Of a DNA stretch of 64,000 bases, positions 21,398 through 33,420 are shown piece after piece. Origin of the DNA: Euglena gracilis (Eukaryota > Euglenida > Euglenophyceae > Euglenales); contig CP154956.1 of the NCBI GenBank assembly GCA_039621445.1, positions 33,577,437 through 33,641,436 of the forward strand, read 5' to 3'. How positions within the stretch are numbered: the first letter of the stretch is position 1; every line of letters begins with the position of its first letter. The position numbers were made by a program, and so were the translations under genes. A model generated the notes under the pieces. The model did not search any database. It was not told where the DNA came from and saw only the letters and a program-made list of their open reading frames with translations.

Positions 21398-21812
21398 GAT
21401 CACTTTCATACATCTCTTTAAGGTATTGCGGCCCACCCCCCCGGGGGGGGGGGGCGGCTGCAGCCAGCCCTGATTTGGGCCTAGCCCAGCCGCAGCAGCC
21501 CCCTCCCCCCCCGGGGGGGGAGTGCTGCTAGCCCTAGCTAGCAAGCCCATTTTTTTCGCTCTAGCACACCTCACAACATGGCGCATTCTGATTCTGACCC
21601 CCATGATGAACAATGATACCACGAACACCTCTCCCATGCTTTGTGTCCAGCTTGTTGCTTGCGTTTTGTCGGCCGGAGGCGCATTTCACTTTGGTCAGGG
21701 ACCAGCCACCCCCCGGGGGGGGGGGGGCTGGCTAGCCAGCCCAAATGTCTAGCCCTAGCCCAGCAACCCCCCCCCCCCGGGGTCCTTAAAGAGATGTATG
21801 ATCACTTTCCAC
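21398..21812. mobile_element. Inverted-repeat element with ATACATCTCTTTAAGG ends
   Basis: CATACATCTCTTTAAGG at 21,407-21,423 is repeated exactly inverted at 21,784-21,800. The similarity extends outward through ATCACTTTC. The interior consists of G/C tracts and GCTAGC-rich palindromes and codes for nothing. It looks like a short non-autonomous transposon of about 410 bases. Confidence 0.7.
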
Positions 21813-22444
21813 TTTCAAAAACCAGTCAATTACTTTTCAAAAAACAATCACCACCTTCCTTCCCCTCTGGGAAGGGGCTGTTCACTCTGGCTGCTCAGCC
21901 AAAATGGCCAAAAATCAAAGATTTTGTCAAAAATCCAAAAAGATTTGTCAAAAATCCTGGCGCCAGGTGGCCACTTTTGGTCAATTCGGCCACTTTTGGT
22001 CAATCCCCCCGGGGGACCAGGCTTTTTTTTAACCAACTGGGGGGGAGAGGGGGGGTGCTATAGGGTGCCTGCCCATATAGCAGACACACCCCGGGGGGGG
22101 GGGGGGGGGGGGAGCGGGGCAGCCCGGGGTACGCAGGGTCGGGTGGGTCCTTGCCAAAAGGGTAAAGAAAACGGGATCGGGGTGCCTGCCCAACCCACCC
22201 CTGAAACCCTACCCCCTCGGCAGGGGTGCCATGGGGTGCCTGCCCCTAACACCCACCCCCCCTGTGGGGTAGGCCGACTAAAAAAAAAAAGCTGGGGGGG
22301 ACTCTGCAGTCCAAAACAAGCCAATAACTCCAAAAAAAACTGTCAGTCATCCCCCAAGGGGGGTCAGACAACCTCAAGCAATGGTACGTTGTGGAACCTG
22401 TGCGAGGAAAAATTCCTTCAGCGCCAAAAAAATTGACCTACACA

Positions 22445-22545
22445 TCAATCGAAGGGGGGGTCCGGGATTTGATATAAAAGCAATGGGTGGTCCCCCTCCT
22501 CCACCCCGTGCACCCGCCTTATATCAAACCCTGCGGGGGGGGTCC
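22445..22545. repeat. Hairpin with TTTGATATAA arms between G/C tracts
   Basis: GGGATTTGATATAA at about 22,463 pairs with TTATATCAAACCC at about 22,520. Both are bordered by G(7-8) tracts and GTCC words. The same arm occurs at 47,148-47,172 and 47,620-47,640. Confidence 0.65.
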
Positions 22546-22559
22546 CACTTCACCCATTC

Positions 22560-23260
22560 CCCCACCCACTGCACGTGAGCCTGATTGAGGGTGTCTGTGC
22601 GACAAGTGGGGGAGACAAAAACAAAAAATTCAAATAAAAATAAAATTGAAACATTTTTTTGACACATTCACAAACCAACTCAGAGTTATGTCCAGGGTTG
22701 CTCACAAAACTCAATGCCTCTTCCCCCTGGGCAATGGGACATTTGGTGAGAGGAAAATGTTTTCACGAGGAAAGCAGAAGGTTGTGATGGCGTGGAAACA
22801 CCAAACAGGCTGACAATGTCATGAGGAGATATCGCCCCAGTTCGGCTTCCAGAAATTGAAATCGGTGTAATCTCCTTCATCATTGACCTGACACGGGACA
22901 CAAAAAAGAGAGAGAACAGACAAAATTAAGCACAATGCCATCCCACCAAAATTGAACCATTTCTAAACTCCCCACCTCTGCCTGTCCCACCTCTTTTTGA
23001 GAACTCGGGGGGGGGGGGTCAGGGTACGATATAGAGGCTTTTTGAATTTTTTTTGTTGGATAAAATATGAATAACAGCTCAAAATATGCACCCCTGGGAC
23101 CCCGCAAAGGGCAAAGTTTTGGCATTTTCCCAAAATTTTGCCCCAGAAGTGCTTAAAATGGAATTTGGGGTCAATTTGGTGCAAAGCGCTGGACTGAAAA
23201 TAGTCCCACTGATGTTTTCTGTAATTTTTGGAAACAAGCTGATTTAGAAATATGGAATTG
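22560..23260. other. Unassigned sequence
   Basis: AT-rich sequence with one G tract near 23,010. No gene or paralogue was recognised. Confidence 0.4.
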
Positions 23261-23479
23261 TTGGCTGAAAAAAAAACCCCACCCGGGGGGGGGGTGTTCG
23301 GGGACCCACCCACTTTTCCCCGAAAATGGCCAAAAATCGCGAAAAATGCCAAAAATAGCATCTTTTTCAAAAAATTTCGAAAAATACATCTGGGGGGGCC
23401 CCCCTGAGGGGGGCTCAGCCAGACCCACCCACCCCCCCCCTCCCGGGGGTCCACAACTAAAAAAACCCCTGGGCGAGAT

Positions 23480-23552
23480 GGGGTGGGGTGGGGACAGTGG
23501 TTTGTCGGCCGATTAGTCGGCCGACAAGCCACTGCCCCCACCCCACCCCACC
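23480..23552. repeat. Long GC-rich hairpin with a G4-type arm
   Basis: The arm GGGTGGGGTGGGGACAGTGG plus TTTGTCGGCCGA is followed after a few bases by TCGGCCGACAAGCCACTG and a matching C-rich strand. About 32 pairs can form. The left arm has four G runs, so it could also fold as a G-quadruplex. Confidence 0.8.
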
Positions 23553-23670
23553 TTTTTCGAAAACCCACCCACCCACCACAACCACCCACCCACCTCAAAC
23601 ACTGCCAAAATCGGCCGAAAACACCGGAAAAAAATTTCTGGCCCGGCCTTTGGCTGGGCAAAAACCTGGC
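23545..23670 (+). mobile_element. CGAAAACCCACCCACC element, copy 1
   Basis: Begins TTTTTCGAAAACCCACCCAC and ends with the hairpin GGCCCGGCC-TTT-GGCTGGGC. The same order recurs at 32,595-32,680. It is non-coding. Confidence 0.6.
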
Positions 23671-24224
23671 TCATGGCGGGGGTCCCGAGGCCCCCCCCCC
23701 CCCCCCCCTTCTTCCAACCCCCCCCGGGGGCGTGAGGAAGAGCTGTCACACATGTGTTAAAATGAAACCTGTTCTGACTTGGCCATTTTTGGGCCATTCT
23801 GAGGTCAGAAAAATGAAATTGAAAAAAAAACCCACAAAATGGTGGCTAATCAAAAAGAAATCACTGGGGACCTACCATAAAGTCCTTGGGTCCCTCTGTC
23901 GCCCTGTTTGACCTGTTTTGACCCAGCCGTCTTTGGGCCCAAAATTTTAACTCACAGCATCCCCTCTGGATAAATTATCAACACTGATGGCGCCGAAAGA
24001 ATTCTCTTTGCGCGGGGGCAATGGTGGGTGGGGGGTTGGTTGACCCCCCACCTCCCGGATGGGGGGGTCGACCCCCCCACCAGACCTTCCTGTACAACCC
24101 TTCCTGGGGGGGGGGGCCTAATAAGCCCTGGTGGACTGTCGCTGATTGCAACCAGGCATTTGCTTAAAGACCTGGGGGGGGGTATGGCTAGCAAATCGGC
24201 TAGACACTGGAAAAAGTGGACTAG

Positions 24225-24470
24225 CTAGACCCCCCCATCCCCCCGGGGGGGGGGGGGGGGGGGGGGTCCGGGGTCCCCCCCTGGAAAATAAATTTTCCTC
24301 AGGCGCTGCGCGCCGAGGTGGAAATGAGGTTTTTAATAGGTTTTTGGCTGATTTTGTTCCCAAAAATCCCAAAAATGGCCAAAAATGGGCATTTTTGGCC
24401 ATTTTTGGGGTCCGAAAAAAATCTTCCGGCGCTTTGCGCCGGTCACTGAAAAAAAAATTTCTCACTAGCT
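24225..24470 (+). mobile_element. G/C-tract element with CGGCGC hairpins, copy 1
   Basis: After a G/C tract come CAGGCGCTGCGCGCCG, then GAGGTGGAAATGAGGTTTTT, the palindrome GGCCAAAAATG-GG-CATTTTTGGCC, and CCGGCGCTTTGCGCCGGTCA. The same order, with substitutions, is found at 42,960-43,135. Confidence 0.7.
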
Positions 24471-24999
24471 AGCCCTGCTAGCAGACCCCCCCGGGGGGGT
24501 CTGCTAGAAATACCACTAGCCAAATTGGACTAGCTGCAATCCAGCCCCCCCCGGGGGGGTACTGCAATCTCTTAAGCAAATGCCTGCTTGCAACATGCAC
24601 GGGGAATGCATTGCTGAAATCGACCCCCCCCCCTGGACCCCCAAAATCAGGCCCGAAGGCACCAAAAGAAAATTCTGACCGAAAATCAGCGCCCCCTGGA
24701 AATGCAGGAAAGGGTGGAGGCACGGGGGTGGTCGACCCCCCACCACCCATAGAGGTGCAGGGATTCAGCACAGCCCTGGACCTCCGCACATCCACGGGGA
24801 ATCCCGTACAGCCCTGTCCCCGGGAGGTCCAGCTCAGCTTCAGCTGAAAATTTGGACTGGCGGGAAATGGGCCACTGGCTGACCCCCCCCCCCATGGGGG
24901 TCCCAAGGCTGGAACCAACCCCGGGTCGAACCGGGTACCAAAAAATCGACACTGCAAAAAATGCCCCCAAAAATGCCAATTGTGCAAGAATCGATCACA

Positions 25000-25900
25000 G
25001 AAGGCCCAGCTCGCGCTAAGCTCTGAAGTGACTGGAGAATTGTGGCAATGCGCAACCTTGCAACCCTCGCAACCTTGCAAAAAGTTCTGCATTCCAACAC
25101 CAAAGCCCAACTTTCAAGACAATTCACATTGGCCTGTCCCTCCACCCCCAGGAACTGGGCATGAAAGCCACGATTTGGAACGTCATGGTCTGAGGGCACA
25201 TGTCTTCCAGGGCCCAGTTGCGAACCCAAAGCGTTGGGTAATGAAACAAATGGACGCCATTGTGCACTTGCGCAATGGTTTGTAATTGTTCATTACAAAA
25301 AATTTAACGCGTGACGCATTAGCGCAATTTTGAAAATTCTCACAATTCTAAATGTGGTTGGTCATTGCGCACTTGCACAATGGTTCCACAACGAATATGC
25401 TCAAATGTGTTTTCATTGCGTATGCACAATGGGCGCTTTTATGAGAATGAAAATTTCACAGTTATATTGCAGAACTGTGCAATGGACATACGCTTTTTAA
25501 AATATAAGATAATGTGGCCGTTGAGCAATATAATTGCTTGAAACTCACCTAATAACGCAGGGAGAGAACGGCTGGGATAGAGTATGCAACACCCAGAGGG
25601 AGTAGAGCACAATGTAGGACAAGTGGATGGAAGCCTTCCCTCGGTCCTGTTGTCTTGAAACTGGGTAAACATTGCGCATCTGTGCAACAGCCATGCCATT
25701 TTAAAATTTAAAGAGTGTATGTCTATTGCGCAGTTGTGCAATATAATTCTGAAGTTTTCATTCTTCATAAATGTGCTCATTGCGCAGATGCGCAACAGTT
25801 ACCAATTTTGAACTTCTCATTTACATCACTGTGAGTGGAGAGAGCGGTCCTGGGAATCTCAACACCAGAGCCGACAGAGCTAAGACAATAGCAGCCAGTA
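25000..25900 (+). mobile_element. Palindrome-rich TIR element, family X, copy 1
   Basis: Aligns with 40,826-41,515 (plus) and, reversed, with 47,940-48,790. Shared words include AACCCAAAGCGYTGGG, GAAGCCTTCCCTCGGTC and GAGAGCGGTCCTGG. At least six palindromes of the form ATTGCGCA-NN-TGCGCAAT are present, near 25,257, 25,363, 25,413, 25,670, 25,724 and 25,778. There is no coding capacity. Its end (AAGGCCCAGCTCGCGCTAAGC) is a degraded version of the terminal motif at 40,825. Confidence 0.75.
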
Positions 25901-26113
25901 GTGGGCAACAGTAGCAAACCGCTTATCGCTTAAACTTGGGGTGACTGGGATTTCCGGGGGTTTTCGTGGCATGCCGACCACCAAAAAAACAGCTAAAAAC
26001 ACGGAATTCGCAGGACTGCTGGGGCCAAAAATGGAAATTCAGCCGGATTCGTCGTCCACCTGCTCCCTCTCCCTCTCACCCCTTGCTTTGCTGGTGCCAA
26101 AATAAAAAAAATT

Positions 26114-26143
26114 GGTCGATTTGCGCAAATGCGCAAACCGACC
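26114..26143. repeat. 30-base TGCGCA palindrome
   Basis: GGTCGATTTGCGCA then ATGCGCAAACCGACC reads nearly the same on both strands. It has the GGTCGG-type flank used by the block at 28-29.5 kb. Confidence 0.85.
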
Positions 26144-26229
26144 AAAAACCCCTAAGTGCAAGATGCGCCGCCTAAATGCATGGGGGATGTCCAAAAACAG
26201 AATCCCCCTTCCCTGTCCCCTTTCGCACA

Positions 26230-26458
26230 CCTGTGGGTTGTGCCGCCACGCCATCCGCTTCCACGTCTGCGACGCCTGCGACAGGTTCGCTCGGGGAGCA
26301 GTTGGCCACCGCCGTGGCGGCGGGCGGCGCCGGGGCCGGGGTTGCGGGCGGCGGCGCCAGGGATGGCCCTCCGCCTGGGGCTCTCTGGGGCAGTGGCGCT
26401 GCTGGGCCGGGGCGCGAGGGGGAGCAGGCGGTGTCACTGGCCATCGTTATCCGTGCAG
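26230..26458. other. GC-rich island, exon candidate of uncertain strand
   Basis: A sharp GC rise like that of the confirmed exons. On plus, a frame starting MALRLGLSGAVALLGRGARG looks like a mitochondrial presequence and ends at a donor (GCAG/GTGGAC at about 26,457). On minus, an Ala/Pro-rich frame ends at CACAG/GTGTGC. No flanking exon confirms either reading, and I assign no function. Confidence 0.25.
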
Positions 26459-27059
26459 GTGGACCCCGTTGACTCCCCATTGGAGAGAGCCGAACACACA
26501 GGTCCAAAAATACCACATGGGAAACGCACACATCAAAAACATATGTACCCCCAGCCTTCAAATTCATTTCAGCCACATTTCCCCTTCGGTGTGCATTGGA
26601 CCCAACCCAGCAAGTTTTGTGTAGAACTTTGCCACGTTGGCTATCAGCAGACATTAAAAAAATTTAAAAAAATAAATATACATGGTACATTTAAATCCTG
26701 TGGATTTTGCAGTGTGCCCACAAGGGATTATTTCTTAGACGGCCAATGTGGCACTTCAGGGTTTTTGCCAATTTGGACGCAACTGCGCGCAAACTTGAAG
26801 CGTGTCCGTCTGCTTTCATTTGCTGTGTTTGAAACTATGGCTGGCGGTGGCCCTCGGACATGCTGCGAGCGCATGACTGTGGTGTCTCAGGGTTTGAACC
26901 TCGAGAAGTGCTTCCGATTGACATATTTGACACGTAAAAGAGGTTGTCACAGCTCGGGTTTGAAACCTCGGCCAGCGAAAGCAAAATTAGAAAATCATTT
27001 GTGCCTCGGCTTTGAAACCCTGGTGGCTGAAGGCCAGACGTCAGCGGCAGAAGAGGGTC

Positions 27060-28185
27060 TTCAGTGGCTGGAGTGGGGCGCATGTGCGCCCGATTGTGGA
27101 CTGTCTGAGAAAAGGCTCTCACATCTGAAAATAGCCAGTTTCGGTGTCGCAGCAGCCGTGCAAGACGTGGGGTGTGCCGTGCAAGGTTCCGTTGGGTTGG
27201 AGCGTTGGGAGCTGTCGGTGTCGCGGGGCAGAGGGTGTGCAGATGATCAGGGAGGCCATTGTGGACATGCGTGTGGTAGTGGGTGTGGTGGTGTGCTGCG
27301 GCGTTGGGCGGCGCCGGGTGTTCGTGCTGGCAGGAGGAGATGCGTGATCCCTGCCGGGGAACAGACCCTGGCACCTGCTGACGGGCGCATCTGCGCACGG
27401 TTGGAAAGACAGAAGAGGACACCACCAGCCGCTGGTTTGACTTGGGGTAAACTGAGTGCGTACCTCCGGCCAATCCGCGCGCGCATATGCGCCCGTTTGA
27501 ATACAACAAGCGCCGCATCTGCACACGATCTGGGGGCTATTGCCGCAAAGAGAGTGTGTGGCCTCCGGCCCTGTGAGCATGGCCAGGGTGAGGCGACGGT
27601 TGTGGTGCTTCATGAGGGGTGTGCAAGTTGTCCCACCGCGTCTCCAGGCCCCGATGCTGAATGTTAATGGAAAACGCTGGTACATATGAGGTGTGTGCAG
27701 ATGCGCCCGTGGACGGAGGGGTGTTGGGTTTAGAAAATGATGGGTGTGCCCCCCATTTAGCTTGCCAGTGTGATGGGCTCGGGCGGGAGAACCTTCAGAT
27801 ATCATGGCTTTTTGCGCTGGGCAGAGGGCTTGCTTTCACCAGGAAACAGAGGGGGAGACAATACCTGGTCTTAGAACAATAGAGGATTTTGAAAGGAACG
27901 GAAATTGACGTCTGGAAGGGGGCACCCCAGGGCTTATATCCGGAGGCGATATATCGTTTGGTCCGCAGGACCGTGCGCGCCTGCGCTCGACCCCAAGCGA
28001 CTTGGGAACAAATTTTTGCTACCGTGAGGGTAATTTACAAGCTTGTCTGTAAACCCTGTTGCGGCCCCTCTTCGGAAATCTTCGTGTGCTGGCACACAGA
28101 TGTCTTTAACGCCCAATGTATTGGAGGTGGGTCGCCTGCGGGGTGCGCTTGCATGTGTGCGCAGCTGCGTCAGTGTGCAGCGGCC
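27060..28185. repeat. Block of GGGCGCA/TGCGCCC palindromes
   Basis: Palindromes with the TGCGCA core and G/C-rich arms lie near 27,074 (GGCGCATGTGCGCC), 27,382, 27,477 and 27,690. Further ones lie at 30,830-30,955, including ACGGGCGCAACTGCGCCCG. A 503-codon plus frame crosses this area, but it is read through the palindromes and has no domain. Confidence 0.55.
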
Positions 28186-28189
28186 CTCC

Positions 28190-29490
28190 GTCTTAGGCGG
28201 CACATCTCGCACTTAAGCTTTTTTTCTTTGTCGATGTACGCAAATGCGCACATTTTTTTTAAATATAAAATGACAAGATATGACCCCAAAAACCCAAAAA
28301 TGAATGCAGGATGTGATGGGGTGCCCCAGGATGGGGAGATGAAAGCAGGGACTTTGACTGTTAGGGTGCCTAGGAGCAGGTATCATCGCAGCATATGGTA
28401 TACACAACACCCAGCAGGTGTGTTTAGAACCCACCAAAAGCTGTCTCATTAACTTAGGGTGTTGACTGAACGATTTGGTGAGGTGTGCCCAAAAACAATA
28501 CCCTGAAACTTGGCTGTGTGAGATATTGGTGGTCGGGTGGGCAAATGCACAAATGGTCGGTGTGCGCAAATGCGCACGCCAACCGTTTGTGTAACTGTGC
28601 AAAAAGCCATGTGTGCCAGATGAAATTGATGTTTGTAAAATTGTGCAAGTGGTTGGTTTCTGTAAATTCGAAAAGTCGAAAACAGACTTTTGCGTCGGTT
28701 TGCGCATCTGCGCACACCAACCTCTTGTGCAACTGAACACAAGTACCATTCAGAGGATGTGGCACCACTGCAATTTAGAAATCCTTAAATGCGAGGTATT
28801 CTGTAGAATTTAAATACAACCAAAGGACCAGCCTGCGGGCCCGAGTTTGGGCATCGGCAATCGAAGCGGTGAAAAAAATCAAAATAAACAACGTTTTCGG
28901 GTGTTATCCTGAAAAACTGAGTTTAGAAGTGCCTTTCAGCCCCAGTATTTTAGTCTGAAAATGAGGCACAATACGTTGGTAGAAAATGGATGTGTCTGCT
29001 GACTTGAAAATCCCTGTGTTCAGGGGGCCATATAATGCAATACACTGACACGCTTCATTTCACCTCCTCAGACAGACCTTACAACACCACCACTTTGAGC
29101 ACGACACGTCCACAATCCGCTCTCCTCCCGTTTCGATCCCTCTCTTGTCTCAGAAGTCCTTGTTGCCAAGGCTTCAAAATGAACAGGAATTTTGGTTGGT
29201 GCCCACAATTGTGAAAAGCAACCATTTTGATGGTTGCTGTGCGCATTTGCGCACACCAACCATCCAAACGTACCAGCAGCATTCAACAGAGGGGGTCCAG
29301 CAGCAAAAGAATACGAGGCAGGTAATATCACGGTGTTGTCACATTCATTTTCCAGTTCCAAACACACTGCCATGGGAGGCTCTTGGTTTGTTTTAAAATG
29401 GTCGGTGTGCGCAAATGCGCACATCGTCCATGTGCGCAGTTGCGCACACCGACATCATTTAGAATGTTGGGTAGGTGTCACGGAGCCTTA
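28190..29490 (+). mobile_element. Palindrome-rich element, family Y, copy 1
   Basis: Opens with CTTAGGCGGCACATCTCGCA at about 28,192, close to the end motif of family X at 40,825. The interior carries palindromes with GGTYGGTGTGCGCA arms at 28,555-28,584, 28,697-28,722, 29,232-29,261, 29,400-29,429 and 29,430-29,454. It aligns patchily with 54,480-55,900, for example in GTTATCCTGAAAAACTGAG and ACCATTTTGAT. No coding region and no clear right end were found. Confidence 0.65.
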
Positions 29491-29694
29491 AACATCAGTG
29501 GGGCATTGACAGGCAACTGGCCACCAAATACAACAAGAAACTGGTAACAATCCATCGGTGTTCTGCATCCCCCTTATAAACCCCCAATGGCAGAACTCTC
29601 GAACACTCCATTGTTTATGTGGCATGGGCACTTCCACTCCTTTCGCAACCAATTTCAAAAAACTCCACAATATGCCGCAAAACATCAGAAAGCA

Positions 29695-29770
29695 AGGAAA
29701 GGGGTGGACCTGCCACCCCACCTCCAGAGCACCACCTGGCGCTGGCAGTTGTCACACAGGGAATGGGGGG
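29695..29770 (+). repeat. Dispersed repeat Q, copy 1
   Basis: GGGGTGGACCTGCCACCC, then AGCACCACCTGGCGCTGGCA and GTTGTCACACAGGGAATG. It is related to 57,060-57,185 (reversed) and 57,640-57,720. The remaining sequence from 29,490 to 30,800 is otherwise unassigned. Confidence 0.5.
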
Positions 29771-31683
29771 AGGCGGTACCGGGGTTTTGGTGTTTCTGTT
29801 GGTGTTTCTTCACTTTGGGGGATTGAAGGCGCCATCACCCTCGCTTCAAGGTGCACTGTTCGTGGGGCGCGGTGCTCCTTCTTCCGGGCCAAAAACAATG
29901 AGAAATCATGACCGGTTTTTTGGCATTGTTACGCTTTGGCATTGTCCAATGTCCATTGGCATTGCCCCAAAAGAAATTCCATTGGTGAGTCCTCGTTTTT
30001 TGAATTTGGGTGCAGGATGCCCTCTTTTTTGGCAAGTCTGATTTCGACTGGTGTTGATGTCGCGTGCAATTCGGAAACTGGGTCTGTGGAGGGGGGGTAT
30101 TTCAGGGATCTCAAAATCAGACCTGCCGACTGCGGTACCAGTTGTCAGCCATCACAATAAATGAGGGCATTTAAGGTGCATTTCAGAACCAAGAGTGCGG
30201 GACGTTTTCACCGTGCAGCTCAATGAGGTTTAACCGCCCTTGTTCAGCACGTTTTCAGATGTGCGATTCTTTCCTCAGAGACCCACAATCAGACGCGCAT
30301 GCGCGCGACCCTGGCCACCAAAGACCCCTCTCCCGTGGCCAGTGTCAAGGCCTCAGCCGCCCGGTGCTGTGCCTGGGGACAGTGGCGGCCCCCCTCCGCA
30401 GGGCTTCAAAATAGGAGCCACGCAGACAAAGGGCTGGGGGGGGGTGACTAATGCGCGCACATGTGCACGACACTTGCACTGAGCATCACGTCTCTGCCTG
30501 GGTTTTCATCCCGGGCCACAGGGTCCCTCATCCACCTCTCAATTGTGCTAAATGCGCACGGAGTGTGTGCGTCCACAGGCGCAGGTGCACGTGCTTCGGT
30601 GCTGGCCATTGTTCCCTCTGCCTCGGGGTCTCCAACAAGGGCGGCGGAGGGCTCGAGTTCCTGTCACCTGGTGAGTGTTCCGCAGTTTTTCGGCGGCCGA
30701 CTCGTTGTTCTGCAGTCACTGGGGGGGTAATAGTGAAGACTGCATGTCCCCATTGGTCCTCTCAGTGTCGCCGCTCGTTCTGGGTGCCCCAGTGTTGAAG
30801 CACACGCCACACTGGAGGGGTCAGATCGCGCGCAGTTGCGCCCAAAATTACTGTCAAAGCGTGCGCAGATGTATGCGATTGGGGGTCAAAACGGGCGCAA
30901 CTGCGCCCGAGAAGGGGGGGAGTCCCCACGTGCGCAGGTGCGTGGGATTGTGCCGTGCGGTGTGCGCCTGTCGTTCCTGGCTGGTGGTTTCAAGCACCAC
31001 CAGATTCGGAACCGCGGACGGTCCGGGGTTTCTGTGAAATCCTTAGTGCCACTTTGACCGTTTAAATATTTGTCTCCCCAGCATGTGGGAGGGATGGATT
31101 GGCTGGCTGGAATTTTGGACCGGGAGGGGAGGGGAGGGCAGGATGGTCACTTAAAATGCACTGAATCATTCATTCAGTAGTTCTGCGGACCAGGAGGGGA
31201 GGGTTCAGTGCAAAGGCTGGGGAATTCTGGGGAGGCTGGAAAAAAAGCTGCTGGGAGTCACCAGGGAAGAATGGGAAGGCCTGGTGGGGGGTCGACCCCC
31301 CCCCACCCGGGAGGTGGGGTGGTCGTCCCCCCCCCCACCATCGCTTTTTCACCGATTTTGGGAAAACGGGGATTTTGGCCAGAAAATTTTTTAAGTTTTT
31401 TTTGAAAAATGAACCCAAAACAGATGATTTTTTTTGATGGAAAACCACATTTTTTTCACAAAAAATCAAAAAATTCAGGGTTAAAAATTGGTACTTTTGG
31501 GGGGGGGTGAAAAAAACGAAGGTCAAAAAAAGTGGACAAAATTTTGGCACAATCAAATTTTACTGACATTTTTTCTCGTTGAAATTTTTTTGGACTTTCA
31601 ATATCAACATTTTGAGAAAATGATGAAAGTTTGGAAGGTGTGGAAAAATGGGGTTTTGGGTGGTTTTTGGGAGGACCCCCTAT

Positions 31684-31807
31684 ATGGGTCAAAATGGGTC
31701 AAAAAAAAACACCCGGTGCCAGAGGCGCCGGACCCCCCCCCCCCCCATGGGTCAAAATGGGTAAAAAAAAACACCCGGTGCCAGAGGCGCCGGACCCCCC
31801 CCCCCCC
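31684..31807 (+). repeat. 62-base tandem duplication with C tracts
   Basis: Two nearly identical units contain GGGTCAAAATGGGT, an A run, ACACCCGGTGCCAGAGGCGC and CGG followed by a C tract. The G/C-tract palindromes around GGTCGACC at 31,285-31,345 precede them. Confidence 0.8.
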
Positions 31808-32594
31808 TCACCCACCATGCAAGGCGTGGTCGACCCCCCCCACCCACCACCCTGGCTGCGAGGCCGATTCCCGTTCTGCCCTGGGTGGCACCCACCCTAA
31901 CCCCAAACTGGAACTGGCGGGCTTTGGATCGAATTACCGTGAGAAACTGCAGCTGCAAAAAAAAACCTGCAGCAACAATAAAACAGCCTGATGCATGTTT
32001 TTTTTTGCAAAAAAAGTTGTGCTCAGCAGCCCATTTTGAGCACCCTCATATCAGGGGGGGAGGATATGCAACAAAGCGCATCAAAATATGCAATGCAAAA
32101 AATGCAAAAAAATGCAAAGAATTGTGCCTGTGCAAATGCCCAAACAAAATTGGAAGGCAAAATATGCAAAAAAAATGCGACATTTCACAAATTTTCATTG
32201 TACAAAAAATGCAAATTATGCAAAAAGTTCAAATTTTCAAGATTTTTGATAATACGAAAAAATGCAAATTATGCAACTTGCATATCCCCCCCTGCTCTTA
32301 CATCAAACCTCACTCTTGCCTAGTAATACTCAAAGCAAAGATGAGCTCCCTTATGACTGGCTGATCCAATTGATATTCAGTTACAGAAGGGCTCCCTGCT
32401 CTCGTTGTCTCCGGCTGTTTTTGTAGGCGAAGGAACAAACTGAGGCTCTTCATCCGAGCTGGAGTCGTCGGAATCGTTGGTAGGCTTCTCTCAACACCCA
32501 CGCCCTCCTCACCATTGGGCCCTCACCATAGATTCACTTGGTGACTCCCCAGGCGGGGGGTGGGCACTATCCTGGACCCAAACCCACCCACACT

Positions 32595-32680
32595 TTTTTC
32601 GAAAACCCACCCACCCAAAACCCCAGCCAAAATTGGCAGACCATCGAAAAAATTCTCTGGCCCAGCCTTCGGCTGGGCCA
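32595..32680 (+). mobile_element. CGAAAACCCACCCACC element, copy 2
   Basis: TTTTTTCGAAAACCCACCCA, then the perfect hairpin GGCCCAGCC-TTC-GGCTGGGCC at about 32,657-32,677. It parallels copy 1 at 23,545. From 31,990 to 32,300 there is a region of repeated AAATGCAAA words and no gene. Confidence 0.6.
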
Positions 32681-32959
32681 AAATCTGTGTCTGTCTGTGT
32701 CGCGCCCCATCCCCTGGGGGGGGGGGGGTCCAGCGGTCCCAAACCACCCACCTACTCTCAAAAAACCCCCTGGGGGGGGTTCACACACAGGCGTTAAATG
32801 AATCTATGACCCTCGCCCAATCTGGAACTCTTGGTGATCGTTCAGGGGGAAAAAAACTGTTCACAATTCAGCACTGTTCAGAATTATTCTGTAAACTGGA
32901 AGAACTGAGTAACTGTTACTGAAACAATAACTTTCAAAATTCCACCACCCCTTGATATT

Positions 32960-33420
32960 ACCCCCCCCCCCCGTCCAATGACTGGGTTCCTACAACCCCC
33001 GACCGGGGGGGGGGGGGTCGTACCACCCCCCCCAAACCCTGACGCCCCGACCGGGGGGGGGGGGGGGGGTGGTCGTACCACTAGGGGCCAAAACAAAACC
33101 AAAAGCCAAAAAAGGTGCAATTTCATAACGGTAATATTTCTCCCCATGAGGTGAGGGACCAATGACCACAGCAGCAACAGAGGTGCCATCACTATGCTCA
33201 AACAAACAGGACTCCCTGGAGGGAACATGAGGAACACTCAATGGACAGGAAACACGGGAAAAAGCTGGTCGACAAGCACATGAGAGGTAAAAAAAAATTC
33301 CTGGTCACCTGTAACCCCGACCGGGGGGGGGGGGGGTCGTACAAACCCCCAACCTGCAACCCCCAACCGGGGGGTGGTCGGTATATAGGGGTGGTCGGTG
33401 GACAAGGGGGGGGGTGCGGG
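32960..33420. repeat. Series of GACCGGGGG/GGTCGTAC boxes
   Basis: At least four boxes combine CCCGACCG or CCCAACCG, a G(6-18) tract and GGTCGTAC or GGTCGGTA. They flank a short unique stretch (33,080-33,300). No coding role is visible. Confidence 0.6.

Noticed and set aside
22963-23661. 232-codon minus-strand frame rich in Gly, Trp and Phe
   Set aside because: It runs through G/C tracts and the long hairpin at 23,480; the protein-like look is compositional.
26156-27667. 503-codon plus-strand open frame
   Set aside because: It crosses several TGCGCA palindromes (giving repeated ICARL-type words), has no domain, and overlaps equally open minus frames; GC-rich composition explains the lack of stops.
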